Positions 23,421 to 32,073 of a stretch of DNA of 64,000 bases are shown here, one piece after another. Under the pieces are notes generated by a model. The model made no database searches. It was given only the letters and a program-made list of their open reading frames with translations, and had not been told where the DNA came from. Source of the DNA: Enterobacter asburiae (GTDB lineage Bacteria; Pseudomonadota; Gammaproteobacteria; Enterobacterales; Enterobacteriaceae); assembly GCF_024599655.1 (NCBI RefSeq), contig NZ_CP102247.1:186001-250000 (forward strand). The letters run 5' to 3'. The position numbers and the translations under genes are program-made. Each line of letters starts with the position of its first letter. Within the stretch, counting starts at the first letter, position 1.

Positions 23421-26072
23421 TTAGCCGGTGTTACGCATACCCGCCGCAACGCCCGCAATCGTCACCATCAGCGCCTGTTCAACGCGCGGATCCGGCTCTT
23501 TACCTTCCTCTTCCGCCAGACGCGAACGGTGCAGCAGCTCTGCCTGCAGAACGTTCAGCGGGTCGGTGTAGATGTTACGCAGCTGGATAGACTCTGCAAT
23601 CCACGGCAGGTCCGCCATCAGATGTGAGTCGTTAGCGATGTCCAGCACCACCTTGATGTCGCCTTCCAGCAGTTCGCGCAGCTCTTTACCCAGCGCCCAC
23701 AGCTCTGGTTTCACCAGACGCTGGTCGTAGTATTCCGCCAGCCACAGGTCAGCTTTCGAGAAGACCATCTCCAGCATACCCAGACGGGTAGAGAAGAACG
23801 GCCAGTCGCGGCACATGGATTCCAGTTCGTTCTGTTTGCCGTCTTCCACCACTTTTTGCAGCGCGGCGCCGGCACCCAGCCAGGCGGGCAGCATCAGGCG
23901 GTTCTGCGTCCAGGCGAAGATCCACGGGATCGCGCGCAGAGACTCTACGCCACCGGTTGGGCGACGCTTCGCAGGACGTGAGCCCAGCGGCAGTTTACCC
24001 AGCTCCTGCTCAGGCGTGGCCGAGCGGAAGTAAGGGACGAAATCTTTGTTTTCACGCACGTAGCCGCGGTACAGATCGCAGGAGATATCGGACAGTTCGT
24101 CCATGATATGGCACCAGGATACTTTTGGCTCCGGCGGCGGCAGCAGGTTTGCTTCCAGGATCGCGCTGGTATAGAGCGACAGGCTGCTGATGGTCACTTC
24201 CGGCAGGCCGTATTTGAAGCGGATCATCTCGCCCTGCTCGGTGACGCGCAGGCCGCCTTTCAGGCTTCCCGGCGGCTGCGACAGCAGCGCTGCGTGTGCC
24301 GGTGCGCCGCCACGGCCAATTGAACCACCGCGTCCGTGGAACAGGGTCAGTTCAATACCGGCTTTCTCGCAGGTTTTGATCAGTGCGTCCTGCGCCTGAT
24401 ACTGCGCCCAGGATGCCGCCATCACGCCCGCATCTTTAGCGGAGTCGGAATAGCCAATCATCACCATCTGTTTGCCCTGAATAAAGCCGCGGTACCAGTC
24501 GATATTCAACAGCTGGCTCATGACGTCGTTGGCATTGTTCAGGTCGTCGAGGGTCTCAAACAGCGGGGCGACCGGCAGAGCGTAGTCGATTCCCGCTTCT
24601 TTCAGCAGCAGATGAACGCCCAACACGTCGGACGGGGTCTTCGCCATGGAGATCACATAGGCGGCCACCGATCCTTTCGGCGCATCCACGATCGCTTTAC
24701 AGGTGTTGAGCACTTCGCGGGTTTCGTTGCTTGGCTCCCAGTTGCGCGGCAGCAGAGGGCGCTTCGAGTTCAGCTCGCGGATCAGGAAGGCCTGTTTGTC
24801 GGCTTCGGACCAGCTTTCATAATCGCCGATGCCGAGATAGCGGGTCAGCTCGCCCAGCGCTTCGGTATGACGGGTACTTTCCTGACGGACGTCGATACGC
24901 ACCAGCGGCACGCCGAAACACTTCACGCGGCGCAGGGTGTCGAGCAGTTCGCCGTTAGCGATGATGCCCATCCCGCAGGCCTGCAGTGATTTATAGCAGG
25001 CGTAGAGCGGCTCCCAGAGCTGTTCGTTCTGGCTGAGCAGGCCTTCCGGTTTTGGCAGGCGCTGACCTTTCAGACGCGCTTCCAGCCAGGCCTGAGTGGC
25101 CATCAGCTGACCACGCAGTTTTTTCATCAGGAAACGGTACGGCTCGCTGGCACCTTCTTCCCCGGCCAGCGCGCGCAGTTCCGGCGTTGCCTCAACCATC
25201 GACAGCTCGGAGATCAGCACCTGAATGTCTTTCAGGAACAGGTCGGTCGCTTTCCAGCGGCTCAGCAGCAGGACATGACGGGTGATTTCCGCGGTCACGT
25301 TCGGATTACCGTCGCGGTCGCCGCCCATCCAGGAGGTGAAGCGCACCGGAACAAAGTCGACCGGCAGGCGGTAACCGAGGTTCTCTTCCAGCTGTTCGTT
25401 CAGCTCGCGCAGGTAGTTAGGCACCCCTTCCCACAGGCTGTTTTCCACCACCGCAAAGCCCCATTTGGCTTCGTCGACCGGGCTTGGGCGATGCTTACGA
25501 ATTTCATCGGTGTGCCAGGACTGGGCAATCAGCTGGCGCAGACGGCGCATCAGCTGGTTGCGTTCGTAGTCGGCAATGTCTTTGTTATCCAACTGCTTCA
25601 GACAGTTGTTCACTTCCACCATTTTGTGGATCAGGGTGCGACGGGTAATTTCGGTTGGGTGTGCGGTCAGCACCAGCTCCAGCGAAAGCGACTCCACCGC
25701 TTTTTTGATGGTGGCTTCGTTGAGGTCTGGCTGGTCTTTCAGTTTACGAAGGGTGCGGGCAATGACTTCCGGGTTGCTGGCCGCTTCGCCGTTTGGCGAA
25801 ATGCTGTGGTATTGCTCAGCGGTATTTGCCAGATTCAGGAACTGGCTGAATGCGCGTGCAACGGGCAGCAGCTCATCGTTAGAGAGGTTCTGCAAGGTGG
25901 TGAGCAGCTCCTGACGACTGGCCTCGTTACCGGCACGGGAAGATTTAGACAGCTTGCGGATGGTTTCAACGCGGTCAAGGATGTTCTCCCCCAACGCATC
26001 TTTGATGGTATCTCCAAGCACTTTGCCGAGCATACTGACATTACTACGCAACGCGGAATATTGTTCGTTCAT
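23421..26072 (-). CDS. ppc: Phosphoenolpyruvate carboxylase
   Basis: Cytoplasmic tetramer that carboxylates PEP to oxaloacetate, the anaplerotic entry feeding the aspartate family (Met, Thr, Lys, Ile) and arginine made elsewhere in this window. It has 883 residues, as in E. coli. The catalytic signature LTAHPTEI (His near 138) and the glycine-rich loop HGRGGSIGRGGAP (near 580) are intact, and the chain ends with the conserved RNTG. The E. coli enzyme is activated by acetyl-CoA and inhibited by aspartate. Confidence 0.98.
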   Translation of the reverse strand: MNEQYSALRSNVSMLGKVLGDTIKDALGENILDRVETIRKLSKSSRAGNEASRQELLTTLQNLSNDELLPVARAFSQFLNLANTAEQYHSISPNGEAASNPEVIARTLRKLKDQPDLNEATIKKAVESLSLELVLTAHPTEITRRTLIHKMVEVNNCLKQLDNKDIADYERNQLMRRLRQLIAQSWHTDEIRKHRPSPVDEAKWGFAVVENSLWEGVPNYLRELNEQLEENLGYRLPVDFVPVRFTSWMGGDRDGNPNVTAEITRHVLLLSRWKATDLFLKDIQVLISELSMVEATPELRALAGEEGASEPYRFLMKKLRGQLMATQAWLEARLKGQRLPKPEGLLSQNEQLWEPLYACYKSLQACGMGIIANGELLDTLRRVKCFGVPLVRIDVRQESTRHTEALGELTRYLGIGDYESWSEADKQAFLIRELNSKRPLLPRNWEPSNETREVLNTCKAIVDAPKGSVAAYVISMAKTPSDVLGVHLLLKEAGIDYALPVAPLFETLDDLNNANDVMSQLLNIDWYRGFIQGKQMVMIGYSDSAKDAGVMAASWAQYQAQDALIKTCEKAGIELTLFHGRGGSIGRGGAPAHAALLSQPPGSLKGGLRVTEQGEMIRFKYGLPEVTISSLSLYTSAILEANLLPPPEPKVSWCHIMDELSDISCDLYRGYVRENKDFVPYFRSATPEQELGKLPLGSRPAKRRPTGGVESLRAIPWIFAWTQNRLMLPAWLGAGAALQKVVEDGKQNELESMCRDWPFFSTRLGMLEMVFSKADLWLAEYYDQRLVKPELWALGKELRELLEGDIKVVLDIANDSHLMADLPWIAESIQLRNIYTDPLNVLQAELLHRSRLAEEEGKEPDPRVEQALMVTIAGVAAGMRNTG

Positions 26073-26292
26073 AAAAACCCAGTCACCCCATCATTTTTGT
26101 TTATGCCCAGGCGAAAATCTTCTGGACATTATTTTGTCATCTCCCTTTATAAAGCCACGTAAAACCCCCGTCGTCAATTGCTGCGAAAACGGTTCAGCAA
26201 ACGAATAAATGCGGGCAATTTACGAAATTTAATTCGCATTGCGTCAGATAAGAGATGCTTATGGGAATGTGACGGAGATCATGCGATTTGTT

Positions 26293-26345
26293 GCCCTCAC
26301 CCTAACCCTCTCCCACAGGGAGAGGGGACTCTTCGGTGCGGTTTT
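26293..26345. repeat. CCCTCACCC-type repeat between ppc and argE
   Basis: GCCCTCACCCTAACCCTCTC with a short GGGAGAGGGG arm, then CTCTTCGGTGCGGT. The right flank CTCGGTGCGGT-like sequence is shared with the copy after metL, so the repeated unit extends beyond the hairpin. It abuts the argE stop codon. Confidence 0.78.
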
Positions 26346-27495
26346 AATGCCAGCAGAAGTGATGCACAACCTGGGTAATCAGTTCGCGGGTGGGCTTGAT
26401 GAAGCGGGTTTCCAGATATTCATCCGGCTGGTGCGCCTGGTTGATGGAGCCAGGGCCAAGGACCAGCGTTGGGCAAAGCGTCTGAATAAACGGCGCTTCG
26501 GTGCAGTAGTTCACCACGTCGGTTTTCTCACCGAGCAGTTTTTCCACCACTTCAACCAGCTGATGGTCCGGCGGGCATTCGTAACCCGGGATCGGCGGAT
26601 GCAGTTCGGAGACCGTCAGGCGGCCCGGCCAGCGCTCGCTCACCGGGGCCAGCGCTTCATTCAGCAGGCCGTCGAGATCGCTCAGGGTCATGCCCGGCAG
26701 CGGGCGGATGTCCATATGCAGTTCGCAGCAGGCGCAGATGCGGTTGGAGGCATCACCGCCGTGCAGGCTGCCGAGGTTTAGCGTCGGATACGGCACGGTG
26801 AACGCCTCGTAGTGATAACGTTCTTTCAGATCGTCGCGCAGGGTCATGATGCGGCCGATGGCGTCATGCATCAGCTCGATGGCGTTCACGCCGCGCGCCG
26901 GATCGCTGGAGTGGCCGGACTGGCCCAGCACGCGCACGGCGGTAGAAATATGGCCTTTGTGCGCGCGGATCGGCTGCAGAGAAGTCGGCTCACCGATGAT
27001 CGCGCAGTCCGGGCGGATCGAGGTGTTTTCAGAGAAGTAGCGCGCGCCCGCCATGCTGGTCTCTTCATCGGCGGTCGCCAGAATGTAGAGCGGTTTTTTC
27101 AGCTTCGTCACGTCCACGTCACGCAGCGCGTCGAGGATAAAGGCGAAGAAGCCTTTCATATCGGCGGTGCCCAGCCCGTAAAGCTTGTTGTCGTGCTCGG
27201 TCAGGGTGAACGGATCGCGCGTCCAGCGGCCATCGTCAAAGGGCACTGTGTCGGTATGACCGGCCAGCAGCAGGCCGCCCGCACCGGTTCCGGTGCTGGC
27301 AAGCAGGTTAAATTTGTGGCGTGTTCCGGGGACGGGCTGAACCTCAACGTTAAACCCAAGATCGCTAAACCAACCCGCCAGCAGATTGATTAAAGACTCA
27401 TTGCTCTGATCCAGCGCTTCTTCCGTTGCGCTGATGGACGGTGTGGCAATCAGGGCGCGGTAGATCTCGATAAATGGCGGTAAGTTCATTTTCAT
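26344..27495 (-). CDS. argE: Acetylornithine deacetylase
   Basis: Zinc-dependent M20-family amidohydrolase that converts N-acetylornithine to ornithine in arginine synthesis. The metal-binding motif AGHTDTVPFD (His near 80), the GTADMKGF loop and the EETSMAG motif are present. Start at 27495 (MKMNLPPFIEIY) by alignment to E. coli (383 residues); two further in-frame codons upstream are excluded. It is divergent from argCBH with ArgR boxes between them. Confidence 0.97.
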   Translation of the reverse strand: MKMNLPPFIEIYRALIATPSISATEEALDQSNESLINLLAGWFSDLGFNVEVQPVPGTRHKFNLLASTGTGAGGLLLAGHTDTVPFDDGRWTRDPFTLTEHDNKLYGLGTADMKGFFAFILDALRDVDVTKLKKPLYILATADEETSMAGARYFSENTSIRPDCAIIGEPTSLQPIRAHKGHISTAVRVLGQSGHSSDPARGVNAIELMHDAIGRIMTLRDDLKERYHYEAFTVPYPTLNLGSLHGGDASNRICACCELHMDIRPLPGMTLSDLDGLLNEALAPVSERWPGRLTVSELHPPIPGYECPPDHQLVEVVEKLLGEKTDVVNYCTEAPFIQTLCPTLVLGPGSINQAHQPDEYLETRFIKPTRELITQVVHHFCWH

Positions 27496-27521
27496 TGTTG
27501 ACACACCTTAGGTCGTGATAG

Positions 27522-27559
27522 TATCAATATTCATGCAATAAATGTGAATAAAAATACAT
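27522..27559. promoter_or_regulatory. Pair of ARG boxes (ArgR operator) between argE and argC
   Basis: Two adjacent 18-bp imperfect palindromes, TATCAATATTCATGCAAT (27522-27539) and ATGTGAATAAAAATACAT (27542-27559), match the ARG-box pattern TGAAT-N4-ATTCA in position and spacing of the E. coli argECBH bipolar operator. Confidence 0.85.
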
Positions 27560-27583
27560 TAACGTTGAGCATAAAGGAACCCG

Positions 27584-28588
27584 ATGTTGAATACGCTGAT
27601 TGTAGGCGCTAGCGGTTATGCGGGCGCAGAGCTTGTAAGCTACGTGAATCGCCATCCACATATGACCATAACCGCTTTGACCGTGTCAGCGCAAAGCAAT
27701 GATGCAGGAAAGTTAATTTCCGATTTGCATCCGCAACTTAGGGGCATTGTCGATCTGCCGCTGCAGCCAATGTCTGACATCAGCGAGTTTACCGACGGCG
27801 TCGACGTGGTGTTTTTAGCCACCGCGCACGAGGTCAGCCACGACCTGGCGCCGCAGTTCCTGGCGGCCGGCTGCGTGGTCTTTGACCTCTCCGGCGCGTT
27901 CCGCGTTAACGACGGCGCGTTTTACGAAAAATATTACGGCTTCACTCATCAGCACCCGGATCTGCTTGAAAAAGCGGTGTACGGCCTGGCGGAGTGGAGC
28001 GCGGACAAGCTGAAAGAAGCGGACCTGATTGCCGTGCCGGGCTGCTACCCGACGGCGGCGCAGCTTTCACTGAAGCCGCTGATCGACGCAGGGCTGCTGG
28101 ATCTGAGCCAGTGGCCGGTGATCAACGCCACCAGTGGCGTGAGCGGAGCAGGTCGGAAGGCCGCTATCTCTAACAGCTTCTGCGAAGTGAGCCTTCAGCC
28201 GTATGGCGTGTTTAACCACCGTCATCACCCTGAAATCACGACCCATCTGGGCGCCGAGGTGATTTTCACCCCGCACCTGGGCAGCTTCCCACGTGGGATC
28301 CTCGAAACTATTACCTGCCGCCTGAAGCCCGGCGTGAGCAAAGAGCAGGTGAACGAGGTCTTCACCCAGGCGTATGCGGATAAACCGCTGGTGCGCCTGT
28401 ACGACAAAGGCGTGCCGGCGCTGAAAAACGTGGTCGGCCTGCCGTTCTGCGACATCGGCTTTGCCGTGCAGGGCGAGCACCTGATTGTGGTCGCCGCGGA
28501 AGATAACTTACTCAAAGGCGCTGCCGCACAAGCAATGCAGTGTGCAAATATTCGTTTCGGTTTCCCGGAAACGCAGGCTCTTATTTAA
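27584..28588 (+). CDS. argC: N-acetyl-gamma-glutamyl-phosphate reductase
   Basis: NADPH-dependent reductase making N-acetylglutamate semialdehyde. It has 334 residues as in E. coli. The N-terminal dinucleotide-binding motif VGASGYAGAEL and the active-site Cys154 in VPGCYPTAAQL are present. It follows an AAAGGAA ribosome site and is first gene of argCBH under the ARG boxes. Confidence 0.98.
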   Translation: MLNTLIVGASGYAGAELVSYVNRHPHMTITALTVSAQSNDAGKLISDLHPQLRGIVDLPLQPMSDISEFTDGVDVVFLATAHEVSHDLAPQFLAAGCVVFDLSGAFRVNDGAFYEKYYGFTHQHPDLLEKAVYGLAEWSADKLKEADLIAVPGCYPTAAQLSLKPLIDAGLLDLSQWPVINATSGVSGAGRKAAISNSFCEVSLQPYGVFNHRHHPEITTHLGAEVIFTPHLGSFPRGILETITCRLKPGVSKEQVNEVFTQAYADKPLVRLYDKGVPALKNVVGLPFCDIGFAVQGEHLIVVAAEDNLLKGAAAQAMQCANIRFGFPETQALI

Positions 28589-28594
28589 GGTGTG

Positions 28595-29371
28595 ATGATG
28601 AACCCATTAATTATCAAACTCGGTGGTGTACTGCTGGACAGCGAAGAAGCGCTGGAGCGTCTGTTTACCGCGCTGGTGAACTATCGCGAATCACACCAGC
28701 GTCCGCTGGTGATCGTGCACGGCGGCGGCTGCGTGGTGGATGAGTTGATGAAAGGGCTCAACCTGCCGGTGAAAAAGAAAAACGGCCTGCGCGTGACGCC
28801 TGCTGACCAGATTGACATCATTACCGGCGCGCTGGCGGGTACGGCGAACAAAACGCTGCTGGCGTGGGCGAAGAAACACCACATCGCGTCCGTTGGCCTC
28901 TATCTGGGCGATGGCGACAGCGTAAAAGTGACCCAGCTCGACGAAGAGCTCGGCCACGTTGGACTGGCACAGCCAGGTTCGCCTAAGCTGATTAACACGC
29001 TGCTGGAAGGCGGTTTCCTGCCGGTGGTGAGCTCTATCGGCGTGACCGAAGAGGGCGCGCTGATGAACGTCAACGCTGACCAGGCGGCGACGGCACTGGC
29101 GGCAACGCTGGGTGCGGATCTGATCCTGCTCTCCGACGTGAGCGGCATTCTGGACGGTAAAGGCCAGCGCATTGCGGAAATGACGCCTGAGAAAGCCGAG
29201 CAGCTGATTGCTCAGGGCATTATTACCGACGGCATGATCGTCAAAGTGAACGCCGCGCTGGATGCCGCACGCACGCTGGGCCGTCCGGTGGATATCGCCT
29301 CCTGGCGTCACGCGGAGCAGCTCCCGGCGTTGTTTAACGGCACGCCGATTGGCACGCGTATTTTAGCGTAA
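28595..29371 (+). CDS. argB: Acetylglutamate kinase
   Basis: Amino acid kinase family enzyme phosphorylating N-acetylglutamate. The glycine-rich IKLGGVLLD and VHGGGCVVDELMKG loops mark the ATP and substrate sites. Possible starts are GTG 28592, ATG 28595 and ATG 28598. ATG 28595 reproduces the 258-residue E. coli protein (MMNPLIIK) and is used here, although ATG 28598 is better spaced from the AAGG at 28587. Confidence 0.97.
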   Translation: MMNPLIIKLGGVLLDSEEALERLFTALVNYRESHQRPLVIVHGGGCVVDELMKGLNLPVKKKNGLRVTPADQIDIITGALAGTANKTLLAWAKKHHIASVGLYLGDGDSVKVTQLDEELGHVGLAQPGSPKLINTLLEGGFLPVVSSIGVTEEGALMNVNADQAATALAATLGADLILLSDVSGILDGKGQRIAEMTPEKAEQLIAQGIITDGMIVKVNAALDAARTLGRPVDIASWRHAEQLPALFNGTPIGTRILA

Positions 29372-29388
29372 TTTTTTATTGAATGACC

Positions 29389-29418
29389 GTAGGCCGGGTA
29401 AGCGTAGCGCCACCCGGC
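29389..29418. repeat. REP-like element between argB and argH
   Basis: GTAGGCCGGGTAAGCGTAGC running into GCCACCCGGC is a single unit inside the argCBH operon. It may modulate relative mRNA stability of argB and argH. Confidence 0.85.
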
Positions 29419-29445
29419 GGAACTAACGAATAAAGGAAGCATGTT

Positions 29446-30819
29446 ATGGCACTTTGGGGTGGGCGTTTTACACAGGCAGCGGATCAGCGGTTCAAACAGT
29501 TCAACGACTCTTTGCGCTTCGACTACCGCCTGGCCGAACAGGATATTGTCGGCTCTGTGGCCTGGTCCAAAGCGCTGGTGACGGTGGGCGTACTGACCGC
29601 AGACGAACAATTACAGCTGGAAGAAGCGCTGAACAATCTGCTGGAAGAGGTGCGTCTTAACCCGCAGCAGATCCTCGAAAGCGATGCTGAAGATATTCAC
29701 AGCTGGGTGGAAGGCAAGCTTATCGACAAAGTCGGTCAGCTGGGTAAAAAGCTGCACACCGGGCGCAGCCGTAACGACCAGGTCGCCACCGACCTGAAGC
29801 TGTGGTGTAAAGACACCGTCGGCGAACTGCTGGCGGCCAACCGTCAGCTGCAGAGCGCGCTGGTGGAAACCGCGCAGAACAACCAGGACGCGGTGATGCC
29901 GGGTTATACCCACCTGCAGCGCGCGCAGCCGGTGACCTTTGCGCACTGGTGTCTGGCCTACGTTGAGATGCTGGCGCGTGATGAAAGCCGTTTGCAGGAT
30001 ACCCTGAAACGTCTGGACGTCAGCCCGTTGGGCAGCGGCGCGCTGGCCGGTACGGCGTATGAAATCGACCGCGAACAGCTGGCAGGCTGGCTGGGCTTTG
30101 CCTCCGCCACCCGTAACAGCCTGGACAGCGTCTCTGACCGCGACCACGTGCTGGAGCTGCTCTCCAATGCGTCTATCGGGATGGTGCACCTGTCGCGCTT
30201 TGCCGAAGACCTGATCTTCTTTAACTCTGGCGAAGCGGGCTTCGTCGAGCTGTCCGACCGCGTGACCTCAGGCTCATCCCTGATGCCGCAGAAGAAAAAC
30301 CCGGACGCGCTCGAGCTGATCCGCGGCAAATGTGGCCGCGTGCAGGGCGCGCTGACCGGCATGATGATGACCCTGAAAGGGCTGCCGCTGGCGTACAACA
30401 AAGACATGCAGGAAGACAAAGAAGGGCTGTTCGACGCGCTCGACACCTGGCTGGACTGTCTGCATATGGGCGCGCTGGTGCTGGACGGCATTCAGGTGAA
30501 ACGTCCGCGCTGTCAGGAAGCGGCACAGCAGGGCTATGCGAACTCTACCGAACTGGCGGATTATCTGGTGGCGAAGGGCGTACCGTTCCGTGAAGCGCAC
30601 CATATTGTGGGTGAAGCGGTAGTGGAAGCCATTCGTCAGGGTAAACCGCTGGAAGATCTGTCGCTGGCCGACCTGCAGAAGTTCAGCGCGGTTATCGGGG
30701 ATGATGTGTATCCGATTCTGGCGCTGCAGTCTTGCCTGGATAAGCGTGCTGCAAAAGGCGGCGTGTCGCCGAAGCAGGTGGCGCAGGCGATTGCGGATGC
30801 GAAAAACCGGTTGGTTTGA
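29446..30819 (+). CDS. argH: Argininosuccinate lyase
   Basis: Fumarase/aspartase-superfamily tetramer that cleaves argininosuccinate to arginine and fumarate, the last step of arginine synthesis. It has 457 residues, as in E. coli. The family signature GSSLMPQKKNPD (with the catalytic Ser loop) is intact. An AAGGAAG ribosome site precedes the ATG. It is last in the argCBH operon after a REP element. Confidence 0.98.
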   Translation: MALWGGRFTQAADQRFKQFNDSLRFDYRLAEQDIVGSVAWSKALVTVGVLTADEQLQLEEALNNLLEEVRLNPQQILESDAEDIHSWVEGKLIDKVGQLGKKLHTGRSRNDQVATDLKLWCKDTVGELLAANRQLQSALVETAQNNQDAVMPGYTHLQRAQPVTFAHWCLAYVEMLARDESRLQDTLKRLDVSPLGSGALAGTAYEIDREQLAGWLGFASATRNSLDSVSDRDHVLELLSNASIGMVHLSRFAEDLIFFNSGEAGFVELSDRVTSGSSLMPQKKNPDALELIRGKCGRVQGALTGMMMTLKGLPLAYNKDMQEDKEGLFDALDTWLDCLHMGALVLDGIQVKRPRCQEAAQQGYANSTELADYLVAKGVPFREAHHIVGEAVVEAIRQGKPLEDLSLADLQKFSAVIGDDVYPILALQSCLDKRAAKGGVSPKQVAQAIADAKNRLV

Positions 30820-30834
30820 TTTGTGCGGGCTGGT

Positions 30835-30870
30835 GCCCTCACCCCGGCCCTCTCCCACGGGGAGAGGGAG
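30835..30870. repeat. CCCTCACCC-type repeat after argH
   Basis: GCCCTCACCCCGGCCCTCTC with GGGGAGAGGGAG forms the short hairpin version of the repeat seen after metL and before argE. It lies between the argH stop and its terminator. Confidence 0.75.
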
Positions 30871-30878
30871 CAAACACT

Positions 30879-30910
30879 AAAAATGGCAACTTCGGTTGCC
30901 ATTTTGCTTT
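30879..30910 (+). terminator. Rho-independent terminator of argCBH
   Basis: AAAATGGCAAC-TTCG-GTTGCCATTTT followed by GCTTTT is a long perfect stem about 60 bases after argH. Confidence 0.88.
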
Positions 30911-30930
30911 TACCTCGGGCTTTTTTACGC

Positions 30931-31050
30931 AAAAAAAAATGCGGACCACGGGGTCCGCAAAAGTTCACGTTGGCTTTAGTTGTTCGAGTTTTGAGAGAAA
31001 CTCGCTGACGGTGCAGGGACGTCAAGGGTCAAACACGTGCCGCCTCGTCT
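30931..31050 (-). ncRNA. oxyS: Peroxide-induced small RNA OxyS
   Basis: Read on the minus strand, the segment from about 31050 to 30931 matches E. coli OxyS (109 nt): GGCGGCAC near the 5' end, TTTGACCCTTGACGTC, GAGTTTCTCTCAAAACTCG, the A-rich linker AACTAAAGCCAACGTGAAC, and the terminator stem GCGGACC/GGTCCGC with an oligo-T tail. It lies divergent from oxyR as in E. coli. OxyS is an Hfq-dependent antisense regulator made when OxyR is oxidised. The 5' end is estimated by alignment. The terminator loop differs from E. coli (CCGU instead of UCCAG). Confidence 0.88.
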
Positions 31051-31074
31051 ATGTGGTGTATTATTCAACAGAAT

Positions 31075-31132
31075 GCTTGATAGGGATAATCGTTCGTTGC
31101 TATGCTATCTATCGCCATGAACTATCGTGGCG
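31075..31132. promoter_or_regulatory. oxyS/oxyR divergent control region with OxyR-like half sites
   Basis: GATAGG, GCTATG, ATCTATC and ACTATC recur in the space between the oxyS 5' end and the oxyR start, compatible with the ATAG/CTAT OxyR tetramer site that activates oxyS and represses oxyR. Sequence resemblance plus known regulation. Confidence 0.5.
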
Positions 31133-31146
31133 ACGGAGGATGAATA

Positions 31147-32073
31147 ATGAATATTCGTGATCTTGAATACCTGGTAGCGTTAGCCGAGCATCGTCACTTT
31201 CGCCGCGCGGCAGATTCCTGCCACGTCAGCCAGCCCACGCTGAGCGGTCAGATCCGCAAGCTGGAAGACGAGCTGGGCGTGATGCTGCTGGAGCGCACCA
31301 GTCGTAAGGTTCTGTTCACACAGGCAGGTCTTCTGCTGGTGGATCAGGCGCGTACCGTGCTGCGCGAGGTCAAAGTGCTCAAGGAAATGGCAAGCCAGCA
31401 GGGGGAGGCGATGTCCGGCCCGCTGCATATTGGCCTGATCCCAACCGTTGGCCCGTACCTGTTGCCGCACATCATTCCGATGCTGCACCAGACGTTCCCG
31501 AAACTCGAAATGTACCTGCATGAAGCGCAAACCCATCAGCTGCTGGCGCAGTTAGATAGCGGCAAGCTCGACTGCGCCATTCTGGCGCTGGTGAAAGAGA
31601 GCGAAGCGTTTATTGAAGTGCCGCTGTTCGACGAGCCGATGATGCTGGCGATTTATGAAGATCACCCGTGGGCGAACCGCGATCGCGTGCCGATGGCCGA
31701 TCTGGCCGGCGAAAAGCTGCTGATGCTGGAAGACGGTCACTGCCTGCGCGATCAGGCGATGGGCTTCTGCTTTGAAGCGGGTGCGGATGAGGATACCCAT
31801 TTCCGCGCAACCAGTCTGGAAACGCTGCGTAATATGGTTGCGGCGGGAAGTGGCATCACGCTGCTGCCTGCGCTGGCCGTACCGCGCGAGCGTAAGCGTG
31901 ATGGCGTGGTCTATCTGCCGTGCATCAAGCCGGAGCCGCGTCGCACTATCGGCCTGGTGTATCGTCCGGGTTCACCGCTGCGCAGCCGCTATGAGCAGCT
32001 GGCAGAGGCCATCCGTGGTTCTATGGATGGCCATTTCGACAGCGCGTTAAAACAGGCGGTTCAGGCCGTTTAG
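31147..32073 (+). CDS. oxyR: Hydrogen peroxide sensor and regulator OxyR
   Basis: LysR-family activator. N-terminal winged helix-turn-helix (MNIRDLEYLVALAEHRHFRR onward), then the redox domain with Cys199 and Cys208 (GHCLRDQAMGFCFEAG), which form the disulfide that switches the protein on. It has 308 residues, three more than E. coli OxyR, because the C-terminus reads on as QAV. As a result the 3' end overlaps convergent sthA by 27 bases. Controls katG and oxyS in this window. Confidence 0.98.
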   Translation: MNIRDLEYLVALAEHRHFRRAADSCHVSQPTLSGQIRKLEDELGVMLLERTSRKVLFTQAGLLLVDQARTVLREVKVLKEMASQQGEAMSGPLHIGLIPTVGPYLLPHIIPMLHQTFPKLEMYLHEAQTHQLLAQLDSGKLDCAILALVKESEAFIEVPLFDEPMMLAIYEDHPWANRDRVPMADLAGEKLLMLEDGHCLRDQAMGFCFEAGADEDTHFRATSLETLRNMVAAGSGITLLPALAVPRERKRDGVVYLPCIKPEPRRTIGLVYRPGSPLRSRYEQLAEAIRGSMDGHFDSALKQAVQAV

